Positions 37,461 through 51,559 of a stretch of 64,000 nucleotides of DNA are shown piece after piece. Origin of the DNA: Rostratula benghalensis (Eukaryota; Chordata; Aves; Charadriiformes; Rostratulidae); assembly GCA_013399305.1 (NCBI GenBank), contig VXAI01000166.1, forward strand, positions 1 through 64,000. Direction: 5' to 3'. A model generated the notes under the pieces. It saw only the letters and a program-made list of their open reading frames with translations. It was not told the origin of the DNA and searched no databases. A program made the translations under genes and the position numbers. Every line of letters begins with the position of its first letter. Position 1 is the first letter of the stretch.

Positions 37461-37713
37461 AGATGTGTGGACAGGAGGAGCTCTTACTTCTTCCCTCTGT
37501 GCAAAGGCCATGGATGCAGGTGCTGGAATACAAAACTGTCAAAACAAGAGTTCCTTTTCTTGGCATAAGTGCGGATGCCAACCATACTGCCTATCTCTAT
37601 CTTATGTAGAAATTTAAAAAAGAACCTTCTCCGGGTGGACTACTCAGATTGAGATTGCTTAAAGACAGTTTGGGAATCCCTGTACCTGGACTGTACCATA
37701 CATGCATCTAAGA

Positions 37714-37744
37714 ATATATGTGTGTGTACATACATACACATATA
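37714..37744. repeat. (TG/TA/CA)n microsatellite with dyad symmetry
   Basis: atatatgtgtgtgtacatac followed by atacacatata. It is partly self-complementary simple sequence. Confidence 0.8.
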
Positions 37745-40700
37745 GTCTTAATGCTAGCCTCACACAATAAACTTGCATCCATATTTGCAGCCCTTCTGCA
37801 ATAGGGTAGACACATTTATTCTACCTGTTTGTCTTGCACTTGAGGTAGCAGGGGTGAGAATTTCTTTTGGTCCAAAGTTTTTGATTTTATGGGATTTTCT
37901 GCTGTTATGGTGGGGTTAATTTTCGGACATCCTTGGAAGCTGCATGCTTGCTACACTATTATGTTACAACATTTAAAAATGCTGCACAAATTTAAGCTTA
38001 GTGACCTAAATTGGAAATCCAGAAAGTAAGTCTCTCTCAGTTTGGCAAGAAATACTACAAATAAATTCTTCTGTGATGTTTTGTTATTTATGTCTTTGAT
38101 TCTGGAATCTGAAAGGAAGAAGAAGGAAAAAAAAATTAGGGGAGGGGACTAAAAGATGATGCTAAAAACTTTTGTAACCTTCAGGAAAGACTTATTTTAG
38201 ATTTTACCTAGTCTACAATTAAAATATTCTTGAAGATCCACATGATCTCAAGAAAATCCTGAGGACCTCTAGAATTCAGTCTTAATGTAATAAAATGTTT
38301 GGAATTCTGCTTGCTATATTATTCCAATTTCTCCCTATGAGACTTGCTGTGGAGTTACTTTTGCATTTTAATGTATTATTTATGTTTAAGAGAAACTATA
38401 GTAAAGATGCCTTCCTGTTTCTTTCTCATGTATTTAATTTATACTTAGGGCATCATATAAGGAAATTTTAAACTAGATTTGTAATCCCTCTTCTTGTGAG
38501 ATTGTGTGCTTGGTTTTCTATATTTCACAGAAACCTGTTCACAGATAGTAATCCTTATAATGTATCACTCTGCAGACAAATAAATCTCATTTATGTTACT
38601 TGTCAAAAACAATGTTTCATCTCATTGTCTAGTTTTGTACAATGGGTGCACCAGCTGTCTTGTAAGGGTCAGATCTGTAAATATTCTCTGTGTGGAAGAC
38701 AAGTAATATGTTTGTCGGAAAGAATAAAGATACTTCATATCATCCTTCAATTTTAATATTGTGCGAAGGTTTAAGATATGTATTGTTATATTTGCTGTTT
38801 TGAACACATCAGAGTGGCAAGTGCATCTTAGAAATGCTGAAGAATAAACGTGACATTGCATCAAATAGCAGTTTTTGTGTGCCACTGTAGAGTTTTCTCC
38901 CTTTCCTTGTGCTATTATTTACTCATCCTACCCCTTACCTCATGTCCCTCCTGTGTTTATTAATCTTTACTTTTACTGTGTATTATCTTAGCCATGTTTT
39001 TTGTAGTGTTTCCTGTGAAATATCTGCTGTATTTGTTGAAACAAACAATACTTCAGCGAATCATGAGAGAAATCAATGCATATGGCTCTTACAAGCTGAA
39101 GAAATAGATGTGTATGGAATTTCTCAATATCTTACTTGTCAATATTGACTGATAGCTTCAATTGAAAAGAGGTAGGGAAATATCAAAAATTTTGTTGTGT
39201 TTTGTCTCCATGGGTTACATGGATAAGATAAAGCTGGTATGCTGCCAGCTGGTATAGTTTACCCAAATTGTTATTTTTTTCAATTAATTTACATATTCTT
39301 ATTGTTGTAATTCATGGATGCTCATATTTTGTCAATTTACAGTCACAATTTCCTTGTGGGGAAAAGAGGTAGGTTTGCTCCTCATTTCCTGAGTAGGAAA
39401 CTGGAAGCTGGGTAAAAAACATTTACCCACTGTCAGTCAAACGGCAGCACTTAAAAACCACGCACATATTTGCTCAGTCCCATCTCATTGCAGAACTAAT
39501 GACTTTCCCTTTTAGTAGTGATGGAGCTGCAGCAGAACATCCTTCTAACTTCTGTGTATGAACTTCTTCCAGGCCACCACACTTTTACCAGGTCATGTAT
39601 GCTATCACTGGCTTTGCTGTCTTCTCTCTTCAAGAACTTTAAAACACCTTCTGTGAAAGGATGGGCAAACAGGGATTTGTGATGGGATGCAGTCCCTGTA
39701 ATTTCACTGTAATATAACTGTATGGCATATTTTTAGTAACTGCTATAGGTCTTCATAAAACTTGGTTTGGTAGTGGTGGGGGCAAGACAAACTACCTAGT
39801 GCTGTAAGTGGTAAACAAAATGTAGCTGCTTACTAGTACCATATAGTTGGATTCTCAATACTTGATACTGGTTTTAAGGTGTTTCTGTGGGTTTGTTTGT
39901 GTAAATGAACATAGAAGAAGTAGAAGCTGTGACCTTGTACTTCAGGAAATCTTGGCAAACCAGGGGACCTAGAGGGATGATAACCACAGTAATAGACTTT
40001 GTCCACTTGATGTAAGCCATCCTCATTATGTCTGAATGACTTTGCAGTCCTGTGATTGTTTCAGACTAGCCTGTGGCAGCAAAAAGGTGGGAGAAAAGGT
40101 GCGATTATACAGAGTTGTGGAGGAGAAATGAAAAAAATGTGCAGAAAAATTGAACTGACAGGACTGAGAAGCAACTGTGTTCAGGGTGGCATTAGATTGT
40201 CTGTTGAGGAAGTTTCTTCCTCCTGATGCAGTGTGATGAAATGTGCCCTCAATGTGCAAAGAGAGAATGTCTTGCTTGAAAAAAGAAAAATAAAATCAGT
40301 TTTACTTCTGCATTTACAGCTTTTTTTTGTAAAGGAAAATTTTCAGGATGGAGCGAAGCCGGGATGCGAATCTAACTAACTGTAAATAGCAGAACCTCTG
40401 AGCTGCTTTGCTGCAACCAATCAGTTGATGATTCATTCTTGTTTTCTGTGCCAAAATACACCACATAACTAATAAGTAGTAAGAATACAATAGCTCCTGG
40501 CAAAGTCCATCAATGCTGCTGCAGATCTACCCCTCCATTCTATGGAGAGTACACAAGTTCCTGTCATGTGCTTCTCTGAAAATAGGCACTGTGGCTTTTT
40601 TGTTCGTTTTGGGTTTTCTTCTTCCTTCCATGAAGGGAGCCAAGGTTTGACAAGCGACCAGACATTTTAGAAGGGCTTAATGTGTATAATCTGCAGTGGA

Positions 40701-40899
40701 TTTTCTTTAAATCATCTGGATGAATCTAATCTGATGTCTTCTGAATTTTAAAAGCGGACTATGTGTTGGCTGCACTAACTTTGTAAAAATCTGAACATAC
40801 CCAAGATATGTGCTTTGAAAATTAGACTGTTACTTAGTTTCTGATGTGTAGGGGGCAGATACCAAATTGCCATGATTATTAGAAATCCATCCTGACCTG

Positions 40900-41130
40900 C
40901 TTTAGAAAGTCTAGCTTTGCAGCTTGCGTTGTTCAGCCTGTGTTGAGGAATAAGGTTATTGGGCTTAATGCAAATGGTAAGACTTGGGAAACGAATCTGT
41001 AACCATGGTGCCCCGATGACAATGCAGCGAGGAGGGGGTCAGAACTCACGGCAGCGTTGCTCTCCCTCTACTTTCATTAAGCATTTCTAACTTTGCAATC
41101 AGTACAGTCTGTGCTGTTTAATTTGGTGAA
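40900..41130. promoter_or_regulatory. Candidate regulatory element with octamer motif
   Basis: It contains a perfect POU octamer ATGCAAAT (40968-40975) next to complex sequence that retains several CpGs (tgccccgatgacaatg, cagcgagg, cacggcagcg) inside an otherwise CpG-poor intron. It looks like conserved enhancer DNA, but this is inferred from motifs and texture only. Confidence 0.3.
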
Positions 41131-43739
41131 AAATCAGTCTCAAATACTCTGTTTGAAATCTCTGCATTCATACATGAATGATGTATGAAAAAAAAAATGC
41201 ACTCTTCAAGTGAATAGATAGTGAATAGAGACTTCTCTGCAGTCACTTTTTTATTTACTTGTAAAACAACTGTCTACTGTTCAGTATACACAGATGTGCT
41301 GTATTTGGCTTTGGAAAGCTCATGAAAGCAGACATTTAATATTTAATTCAGACCTCTCTATCCCTGTTTCAAACTTCCTAGTTCCCTAATTTCTACTCTG
41401 GAGCTGGAGCTCTTTTGACTCAAAGGAAGATTATCTGTTCCTGGAAGCAAAGAATTAAATGGCTGCAAAAACTAAATAGTAAAATCTGTTTTAAAGAAAT
41501 AGTAATTAGTTCTTCAAATGGACTCAGAAAGACTTACATTTCTAACTGTTTTAATGTGATAGCATGTAGCATTTCCTGTTTCGTGTATTCCTAGACTGAC
41601 AGAATTTAAATAGCTTCTGAAATAGCTAGGAAGGAATATGAAACGTATACTAGAACTAAGTGTTTAAGGAGTATATATTCCCTTTGTACAAAATGAATCC
41701 CTTAGCACTGAGGGGCTTACGTGAATCCCCCAGCACTAATCTTAGAGAACGTAATCTGAAAGGTTTAATCCATTTCCATCAAACAGGAGATTTACAGAGG
41801 TGGATATTGCAGTCAGGGTTAAATATTATAGCTTAAATACATTCACTCTGCTGTAGGTATGTCACATGTTTCTTTCCTGCTTAAGCTTAATTCTTATATC
41901 ACATGTTAAAATAGTACTTTTATGTGTAATGGGAAACCTTTCCCAATATTATTTAGTCATTACAAGATCATGAAGTTCTTGTTGTACTGGAGTAAGCCTG
42001 TAGAACAATGTGTTGTTGACAAGAGTGGTTCCTACCAGAGGAAGGTGAAAAAACCCTGGAAGAAGCAGTATGGAATTAATTTCATTTGCCTTAAATCTTT
42101 CCACATTCTAGAGAATGAGATGAACCCTAGGTAGCTTGAGTCATTCCTGTAGAAGAATATTCAGGCAGTTTACAGAATCTCTGTTCTTGTGAATATTTGC
42201 ATGAATTCATCTGGAGAAATAAGTAGGTGTGTTTTCAGCACTTCAGGTAGTGATCAAGTTGGTAACATACATATCCAAGAAATAACATGCACACCCACAC
42301 ACACCCTTTCCACTTGAATTGTAGGGAAACTTGGGAAGTTTCACTATACAAAGCCATGAGTGAGAAATTGCTGTAGCAGTTCTGGGACTAATAGGATGAG
42401 ATTAGATATCAAGCAGGTGTCTGTGTGTGATGGGAAAACAGAATAATTTTGATATCTGTTGGAAAGAGATGGATAAAAAGGGACATTAAGTGGTGAATGA
42501 GTAAGTTGGAGTATTGATACTATTCTGCAGATAGTCTATTTACCTGTATCTTGCCAGAGGCTAGCTGCATCCAGTGCTTCTTTCTATGCAAAGACTGGGG
42601 GAGAGGAGAGAATGGTATGAACTTAGGGTTTGAGAAAACATTGGAGGGAAGGAAACTTGTTCTGCTCTGCTTGTTTCTACTTAAGACTTAGAAATGATGG
42701 TATTGGTGTAGGTTTAAATCTTTAAAAGCTTAAAATTATTTTAATAATATGGCTTAAATATCCTAATAAGAAAACGGTAAAAGCTGGTCTTTCACCTGAA
42801 TTCTAGGGCAATAGAACAGATTCCTCTTGTGCTACATGGAGATACTTATGCTCCATGTACTTTAAACCTCATAAATTATGTACACCTAATTCTAACTTAA
42901 GGGTAAATCTTTCTGTGTTCTGCAGATAATTCTGTCTACTAGATAGTGTGTGTGGAAGGGGGAAATCTCCTTAGTGCTCATTTCTTACCACACACTTATA
43001 AGGATGGCAAGAATTCTTACTTGTTTCTCGTTAATATGATGAAAAAGAGTGGCAGTGGGAAAGTTGCTTCATTTGGAGTAGATGCCAAAACATCATTGTG
43101 GATACTGATAAAAAGAAACTAAAGTCTGCAAAATTGTATCCAATTCCATTAGTGTAGTTTTTGAATGTAAAGAGATCCCTTTCACTCAAGGGAAAATATA
43201 TAAATATGTAGTGTATGTGCCCCTGTAAAGGATTTCTAGTTGTAGACACATAATGAAGTATGAAAAATTGATTTTTGGCTATCTTTTCTCAGTGGCTTGA
43301 ACAGATATGTGTGCTTTTGCTTGTAAAGAGTGAAATGCTTCAGAATAGCTGAACATTTTTTCAACAGCCAAAGGATTAAATTTGGATGCACCTTTTGCAG
43401 GTAAAATTACCAAATTATATCTACAGATACAATTGGGCTTTAATTTTTTTATATCCTTCCACTTTCTTGAAATGCAAGAAATTGTGCTGGAGAAATGCAC
43501 TGTTTCTGGCAAATGTGTAATCTAGAATTATTCTGCTAACTTCTGCTTTTGCAGTCTTTTGGTTGAGCAGTCTTGCATTTCAGTGTAAAAAGATTTAAAA
43601 ATTCTGTAGATTTGTAGTATTTCAAAAGAATATTATATTTATGTTGATAACACCCATTAGATGCTGGCATTGCGGCATAAATTCAATGCTACCGAAAAAG
43701 TAACTTCATAAATTGGTGTTGTGTTAAATGCTTACTCAG

Positions 43740-44010
43740 CAATCTGTTATCTTGATGGGGTTTTCAGAGCTAGGCTGGGTTATCAGTGCAATCTCCTGTT
43801 GCAGCAACATCTGACACAACCTGAGGGGCTGTTCCAAACAACTCCCTTGTGTGCAAAACAGTCGGTACTTTTGCAGACTGTTTTAACTGGCTCTGAAGCT
43901 TTTGTAAAGTTTGCATGGCAGGCACCTGTCCAAATCAACCTTAGAGAAACATCTGAATCTTTTCAGGCTTCAGATCCTTTTATGAACTGGCAGCATTTCA
44001 CATGACCTCT
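43740..44010. other. Complex non-repetitive stretch with ~90-codon open frame
   Basis: The plus strand is open from before 43721 to a stop near 44005 with no ATG start, and the translation (for example CNLLLQQHLTQPEGLFQ) matches no family I know. It includes an E-box (cacctg) and is richer in G+C than its flanks. It may be a conserved noncoding element or an old pseudogene fragment; the open frame may be chance. Confidence 0.25.
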
Positions 44011-44305
44011 ACATCCATGCAAAAAATGTTAGTTGCGCTTTTGAAAACAATATCCAATAAAATTGGATTTCAAGCATGATTGGACCAATAGGTGGGATGA
44101 GCAGAATCCTGCATCTGTTATTGAGTAATAATGAAATAAACTGCAGTAAAATATTTTAAATAAAAAATAAAATTAGAAATTATGCTTACACTACTTAAGT
44201 AGCTGGGCTTCAATATATCTTTGTATTGCCTTTGGTAATGGATGCAAATGTGAATCTTCATACAATTATTTCTACATGCAGAGATGATAAGACATTAAAA
44301 AAATG

Positions 44306-44321
44306 ATCTATGATCATAGAT
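44306..44321. other. Perfect 16-bp palindrome
   Basis: ATCTATGATCATAGAT is exactly its own reverse complement. No context suggests a role. Confidence 0.7.
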
Positions 44322-46092
44322 ACAGAACTGCAAAAATGACAAGGCAATGGTACTATGGGGAAAAAAGTTAAGAAAATTTAGACTGGCTATTCTCCTCTGG
44401 ACAGATACCAGTTGTTATAAATGGATAAATCTACATGTAATCAATATGCATTTCACTACTTCATTACTTTCTTGAGAGTTGCTACTCTTGCCATTCTGTA
44501 ATCATACTATAATTACAGAAATAATAGAAATAGTAGCCTCCCATGATTAATATGTTTTTGTTTATGCTGATGTACAATAAACTGAGGTTTTAACATTGTC
44601 TTTGGATGTTTTAATGATTTTCTTGTTCAAGTACTTTAGCCTTTTGACCCATGTTGCAGCACTCTGTTCCTCAAAGGAGAAGAGAGATGGAAGCTTTCAG
44701 TCAACAATTAGGATATATATTACAGAAACCACTGGGTTTAGAAAGTATTGATCTATAAAATTGTACCAAACCATAGTAGTACTAACCTGTGTATGACAGG
44801 TGACTGGAGGAAAGAACAATGTTCATTTTTACCATCATTACTATGCCTTGCAGCATCGTTATCAATTGCGATAATTTGAAACTGATGAATTGGTCAGTGT
44901 AAGGCTTCAGGTTTTTATTTGTGTGGAGGAGAAAAGTGGGAAGATTTCTTTTTCTAATTGCTTTCCTTTATACTCTTCCTCCAACAGCCTGTTTGAGAAC
45001 TAATATATAAAACTTGAGTGGAAAAATGTATGAAATGTTGCCTTCATAAAAAGCCATTATGGGTGGTTTTGGACATGGTTAGGGTCACTACTGCTTCATT
45101 TCATTTGGTTTTTCAGCTTGGCACTAGTTTAAGGATCATTTTTAATATGCTTGTGTAAATATTGGTTCTTAAAACTCTCAGAAGATCTGGATTTCCACTA
45201 CAGCTTCACTTGGAGTATTGGAAAAAAATGGATGGTATACAAATAAATGAATTGGTGGCTTTGGTATATTTATAGCTAAACTCAACTGGAATTTTCCCAG
45301 GTTAAACCTGTATAGTGAATATTGCTACAGCCTAGGATATGTATTAAGGAGTGAATGATGGTTTTGGAGATTCGTTTGTCTTCCAGATGTTAAAGCACGT
45401 ATCATAATAATAAAAAACAACCTTTTTTCAGTAATATGCAAACGTATGTATATATTCATAGTGAATATCAAAGTTAAAGGATATGGAACATAAAGACTAC
45501 ATCTTAACAAAAATCCCAAAAACCAAGCAAAACAAAGCGAAAAAAAAATTCCAACGACTCACAAGCACTTTAAAAATTGATTACTTCAATGGATATTACA
45601 GTGTTATAAACGTGTTCTGCCTCATCCTACATCCTTGTTTACAATTGCTTAGACATTTAAAAACTTGAGGCTTTGTTCACAAGCCCACTGTGTTCGCAAC
45701 TATGGACCTCTCTTCCCATGTGACCATGGGATACTTGAGTGAAATTGATTCCAGAGTAAATAAACTTTCAGCCTTAAGTGAATCCATTTATAGACCCTCA
45801 CACTGCACCATTCCTTTGCCCACTTCTAGTTTGAATTACTACTTTTGTGATGCTGAGTAAAGGACTTTGTTTTATATACAGAAAGCATTTTGAGTAACTG
45901 AAGCTACTATGAAGTGAGCTGTATTATAGTGAATGTGTAAGGCTGAGTTTGATAGCTGGTTTCAAAATACTAGTGGAACAAACAATATAGAACTTTCTAT
46001 TACAGAATACTTATTTGTAATAAGAAATAGCAACAGATTTGTAATTGCATCTTACAAATGGGGAAGGACCATGGACTAAGATGTGTTAGCCT

Positions 46093-46118
46093 AAAAAAAA
46101 AAAAAAAAAAAAAAAAAA
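46093..46118. repeat. Poly-A run (A26)
   Basis: Twenty-six consecutive A, then caccaaaaaaacaatacc. No polyadenylation signal or retroposed body is seen immediately upstream. Confidence 0.9.
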
Positions 46119-48929
46119 CACCAAAAAAACAATACCAAAGCTTCATTGTTTTGTAGTCTCTATCAGTCCAAGGTCATAGAAGTTTGCCTTGCTCAGCAGA
46201 AATGTAGCCCTGGGAGTATTAATTGGCTCCACTGGATTAAAATTTGTAACAGACTGTAACTTTAAACTAAATGTTTGATAACCTTCAGTAATTACCACCA
46301 AAACTACGCATTTGACACCTTTGGTGTCATCATAGCATCCACTAAGTTGACTGAATTGCCATGACTCGTAAAATAACATAAAGCTCCCAGGGGCATTCTC
46401 CTGGTGTGTATGATAAGAGAATAAGAAGTTGCCACTCAGTTTATCAAAGACAGAATGAAGACAACACTCAAAGACTTTTTTGGATGGAGATTTTTTTTTA
46501 ATCTTATTTATAGATTACATGGTTACAGATTATCTTTCAATTTGGCCTTTGATATTTAGCTTTAATTTCTGTAAAATAAAAAAAATCTCACTGGGTTAGG
46601 GCTTCTTAGGTGAAAGATGGTGTGCTTTTAATTGTTAATTTCAATTATCCCCCACTAGAAGAACACAAGTATGAAGCTTTGCTTTAATTTGCTTCATGAT
46701 TTAGATGCTTGAAATACTGACCTTTTTACCCAGTCCTAATTTTTATTTGTCTTTAAAGCCTTTTTTGCTAACGCATATCCAATTTACTACTTACTTTAAA
46801 GTCTATGTAACCAAAGTAAAGATGAAATGCAAAATATATGGATCTGGCTCTTTTTTTTTTTGTTTTGTTCAAGTTTCTTGTTTTCAAACTGCTAGTATAT
46901 TTACTCTGCTGTTTGTGTTTCAGAACCTATGGAAGAAGTTAATGCATCTTGTTAATTTGATTCTGAGGTTACAAGGAGAAAAGGTGGAGTCTTGATACAG
47001 ATCAGAGTGACTGTCAGTCTTACTTTTGGCATGTTAGGTATCCTGAAGTAAGCCTTTCTTCAGTTTTATAACTTTCTATTTCAATTAAAAGGACAGGAAT
47101 TTAACTTTATGTCATCCTGCTGACAGACATGCAAGGATGGTCAGGATATACTAAGCAGTTTGAATTAAGCTCTTTTTATTGTTCTCTGAGAGACATCTCA
47201 TTCTGTGAAATACAAGGCTTTCAAGTTTGTGGCTTTGTTTTGTTTGTTGCTTTTATTATTATTTTCTGAATGATATTTATAACTGTCCTTAAAGAGTATT
47301 GAATGGATATTAGAGTGGTTACGAAATACCTATCAAATCTAGTGTCCCAGATAAATCTATAACAAGTAACAAACAAAGCAGAGTTGAATATTTTAAGCCT
47401 CTGATTCTTTAAAAGTTGTTTTCATCTTGTTTTTCTTAATGTTTGCTACTGAGAATAGCTCATAGGATATTGTTAGTCCTCTGCATAACCTAAGTAGGGA
47501 GAATGTTCCAGCGGCCATCAAATTAGTACTGATAAATTTAATGTGCATCTAATGTGGAAAAGTGAAGAATATGCTACACAGCATGACATAGGCTGTACTT
47601 CAGTTTATCTTAGAAATCCAAAAAGTAACTCAAAAGAATAAAGTGTATTTGTAAGTAATTGGACATTGCATATCCAATTGTATATCATAGTTGAAGAGTT
47701 GTACATCATAGCTGAAGGATGGCTCTGTCAAAACTGGATTCCAGGTATTTTAATGTTTAAATTATGGCTGTATCTGTGCCACCAAGAAAAGAAAAAAACA
47801 ATACTTCCCATTTAAGAGCCACTATCTGAGGTCAGTGGCTACACTGCAATGTAAGAATTGCTGTAGTCCCTTCCAATGCATAAGAAAGAAATGCAGACTG
47901 TGCTTTAGAGTGGAACTGGCTCAGATCATTAGCTGGCATCTGCAACTTTATTCCAGCAATGCGTCTGGCTACTAACCAAATGGAGACATCTTTTTAATTG
48001 TGAGCATTTTATCTTTGCCAGTTCAATTAGTACTTTCAACTTTTTGTTTCAAATTCAGTTTAAGACTTAATTCTTAAGCTGAGCTGTGTAAGAACAGCCA
48101 CTGTTTAATGCTGGACATGGAAAACAATAATGTTAGATGATCTCCTTTTTCCCAAACTAAGATGGCCCCTTTGAGTTAACTGCAGCATATGAAACTGGAG
48201 TTTGGAGCTCCCTCCAGACTCTTTGTGCAGGAATATGCTCTATCCTGTATGCAGTTTTCCACCCTTCCAGACTGTATTCACTTTGTGTGTTATTAATTGG
48301 TCTAGTGGCTGCCCACTTCTTCCCTTACCCTGCACAGCTCCTTCCAAAAGGTTCCATATTTCTTCTGTAGCATTCAGAATACGTGGAGAAAGAAGAGAAA
48401 AATCTGGTGTTTATGTTGGCTATAGTGATATGCCTCTTTCCACTTACTATATTTCACTAATAGAGAAAATTTGTGCTAAGTGAGATAGACTGTTAGTTCA
48501 AGAAAACTGTAGTAGTTGAGAGTCTACTTCTGTGGGTGATGTTGATTTTGTTTGTGGGGTTTTTTTGTTTTGTTTACTTCAGCTGCTTAAATTAATTGAG
48601 ATATTTAAATATTTATAAAATCTGGAAACATGGTTAGGCTGTTGGAGTTATTCCCTGATACTCAGAGGGGAAGATGGTAGAAGAGCACTAGGAGCCAGAA
48701 TTTCTCTTGACAACTTTAAGGTGATTTGGGGTAGAAATCCATTTCTGTTTATTCTAGGAAATGATATGAAGACTCTGGAATAAAGTGTAATTTACTTTAT
48801 AATCTTTTATTGCTGTTACTTTTTTATATCTTGGGCACTAAAACATATTCCTGTTGTGTTTTCTGAACTTACTCCACAGTAACGGAATGCTTAATGTTTG
48901 CTACTAATAAATCAGTGACTAAATGTGAC

Positions 48930-48991
48930 TTACGGTTGGACTCGATGATCCCAAGGGTCTCTCCCAACCTGAATGATTCTATGATTCTTTG
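48930..48991 (+). mobile_element. CR1 LINE 3' tip (~60 bp)
   Basis: Only the last ~60 bp of a CR1: ggttggactcgatgatccc, aagggtctctcccaacctga, then ttctatgattcttt. It is nearly identical to the end of the copy at 11114-11328. Extreme 5' truncation. Confidence 0.85.
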
Positions 48992-51559
48992 AAACAAGCA
49001 GGGCTATAGGGGTCTGTATTGGACATGGTTTGAAGCTAGAAGATTTACCACATGCTGTTTTATCCCCAAACTCTGGTGACCAGTAAGATCTCCTTAAGAT
49101 TTATATCTCTTAGGCTTTCTGTATTTTTTACTTTGTATTCATAAAGTCCCTGTTTAAAGTTGCTAATAGTTTTTCTTTTCCTGTGAGTGAATTGTGCATG
49201 TTTAGGCTTGTAAGTATTGCTATCAGTTGGCTTGTGCCCTCTCCTCTTTTTTGTGTTGTAGTGTTAAGACTGATGTTATGTTAGATTCTAATCTGATGAT
49301 GTAGTTGTTACCATGCCTATGCTTCGAACATCAGGAGAGAAAGCACAGTCTACTAATTAAAAACATGGGCTTGTGTTGTCACATGAAATAAAAATTCTCA
49401 GATTTCCCCTAACAGTGTCAGAATATATGCAGATACATTTGGGATAGTGGAATGTTGATATAACATGCATTGTTTGAGGGGAAATATAAGGGAGGACAGA
49501 AGTATTTGAAATGCAGTCTATCATAAAAATGCTACAGTATTGCCTGCAGTACTGCCCTTATGTTACTTTGCAGCCTTGCTCAGCTCTGTTATCCATGTGC
49601 GTGCCTTAGCCAAATCTAGGTTTGAAGGCAAAGAGGAAAGCTTTTTAATGTTGTTTTGGTTTGGTTTGGTTTTTTCCTGTGCCTCCCTTAGACAATATTG
49701 AAGGTAGTACTGCACACTTCAAGTCAATGGATCTTGGAAGTGTACAGGAAAGAACTGCATCACTGTTATCTTACATTCAGGGAACCGAGTTGAAAATATT
49801 TCTGGTGTAGCTTTCGTTATAGGATGAAAGGAATAGGGATTGAAAATAAGTTCAGTTTCAGGAATGATGGAGAGAGAGGGCACGTAATAGAGTGAGAAAG
49901 TCTGTGATTGAAATCCTATTCCTTGAACACTGCTATGATAAGCAGTGATGTCATATATATTGACAGAATCAGGAAAGATTTACATGGTTTCACTAGATGA
50001 CTAAGGTATGTTGGACACATTGCAGTAAAAGAGAAACAAATGCTTTTCTCTGAAGGTCAGACTGTAATTTTGGATTTTAATTCCTGTATGAGCTGAAGCA
50101 TGAACTGTTGAAGAACTCAGTAAATGAAACAGAACTGAAGCAATGTGGATGTAAAGGAATGCACCGTGTTTGTTTCTTTGCCATGGTTTGAGCTTGATGG
50201 TTTATGCAGCTTTGAAGAGAAGCAGCATGTTTAGGGCCTGTGCATTTGGAGATTCTCATGGTGATGTGAAATCCACTCAGATGTTGCCTGGAGAAGGAAC
50301 TGGTACTGAAAATGTGACTTGCACAAATATAGCTGTCATCATGCCATGGAATTATTTCCAACAGTAACAGAAACAAAGCGCAGTAGCACTTCTGGAGGAA
50401 CTGATAAGTAGTGAAGGATGAAAAGGAACACTGCTTGACAGGAAAATAGAGATCTGGAAACCAGTGACTTTGTAAAAGATTGAGTTTGCAGTGTTGGAGT
50501 TTGCTTTGAGACTGACCCTAAAATTTATAAGAGGAGTTGCAGAAATAAAATAGCGGAAGATCTGAAACTTGAAGTGGTATGCATATGTTTCTCTAATTCA
50601 ATTTTCCAGTAAAATGGGAGAACTAGTTTAGTACTTATGCTTTACCTTATTAGAATTGAAATATTAGATCAGAAATGTACTTCTCTTAGCTATAATGCAT
50701 TGCCTGAATGGATTTCCACCCAGGATCAGTCATGCCAATGTGACTGATCCGAGGGAACTGAACCTTGTATGCATACATTTGGTTTCCTGTGTTCAAACTT
50801 GTCAGATGGTCTTAAATTTGTTTGCATGAGAATTCCTGTTATCATTATGGCATTTATGTCATGCTGCTATTTTCCCCTCCAAATGAACTTATGGAAAGAG
50901 CATGAGGGCAGAGATTTTTGAATGAGCAGAATATGTGGTGGAAATGGACGCTATCATAAAAATGCTGAGGGACAGGCTAATGAAAATCAATCCTTGTTTT
51001 CCTCTTATTCTCCTGGCTTTAGGAAATAACCTTTCTAAATGGCTATTTTTGGTAAATGCTGGCAGAATAATCTGAGCAGTTTCATTAGAGCTGATGCTTT
51101 GAAGGATAATGAGCAAAACTCATAGAGAGCAAGGCATGAAAAGTTACGCTATTTAAAGGGGTAAAAGGGAATTACGGCCTTGTCTTCTGAGATAAAAACA
51201 TTAGGGAGATATGATCTGCAGAAATTAACTGAGGAATGGAGAGATGCTGCATTTTAAATGGATCTTATCTCAAGCCTACACAAAAATATTTTGGGGTAGT
51301 TGTTACTCCACAATGTTTTTAACATTTGGCAATACTGCCCAAGTAATGCCTGCCTGGGTGAAACCAGGGAGAAGATTTTTGTTTTGCTAACTGGCCAGTG
51401 TACATTCTGCCTGCCTATTGAATTTCTCAGCATTATGCTAAAGTCAAAACCCATTCCAGCTGCAGTCCCCTTCTACCTTTTCACCTCCTTGCCTTCCCCC
51501 ATCCAACTCTGGTAGAATCCCACTGTGAAAAAATGGTAAAGAAGCTGTTATACTTCAAT

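Noticed and set aside
37311..37568. Open frames across the A/C tract on both strands
   Set aside because: Translations are Lys/Asn/Pro/Thr or Phe/Gly-rich products of simple sequence.
40360..40440. gcgaagccgggatgcgaatc, which looked tRNA-like at first
   Set aside because: No acceptor, D-arm or TpsiC-arm pairing can be drawn, so it is not called a tRNA.
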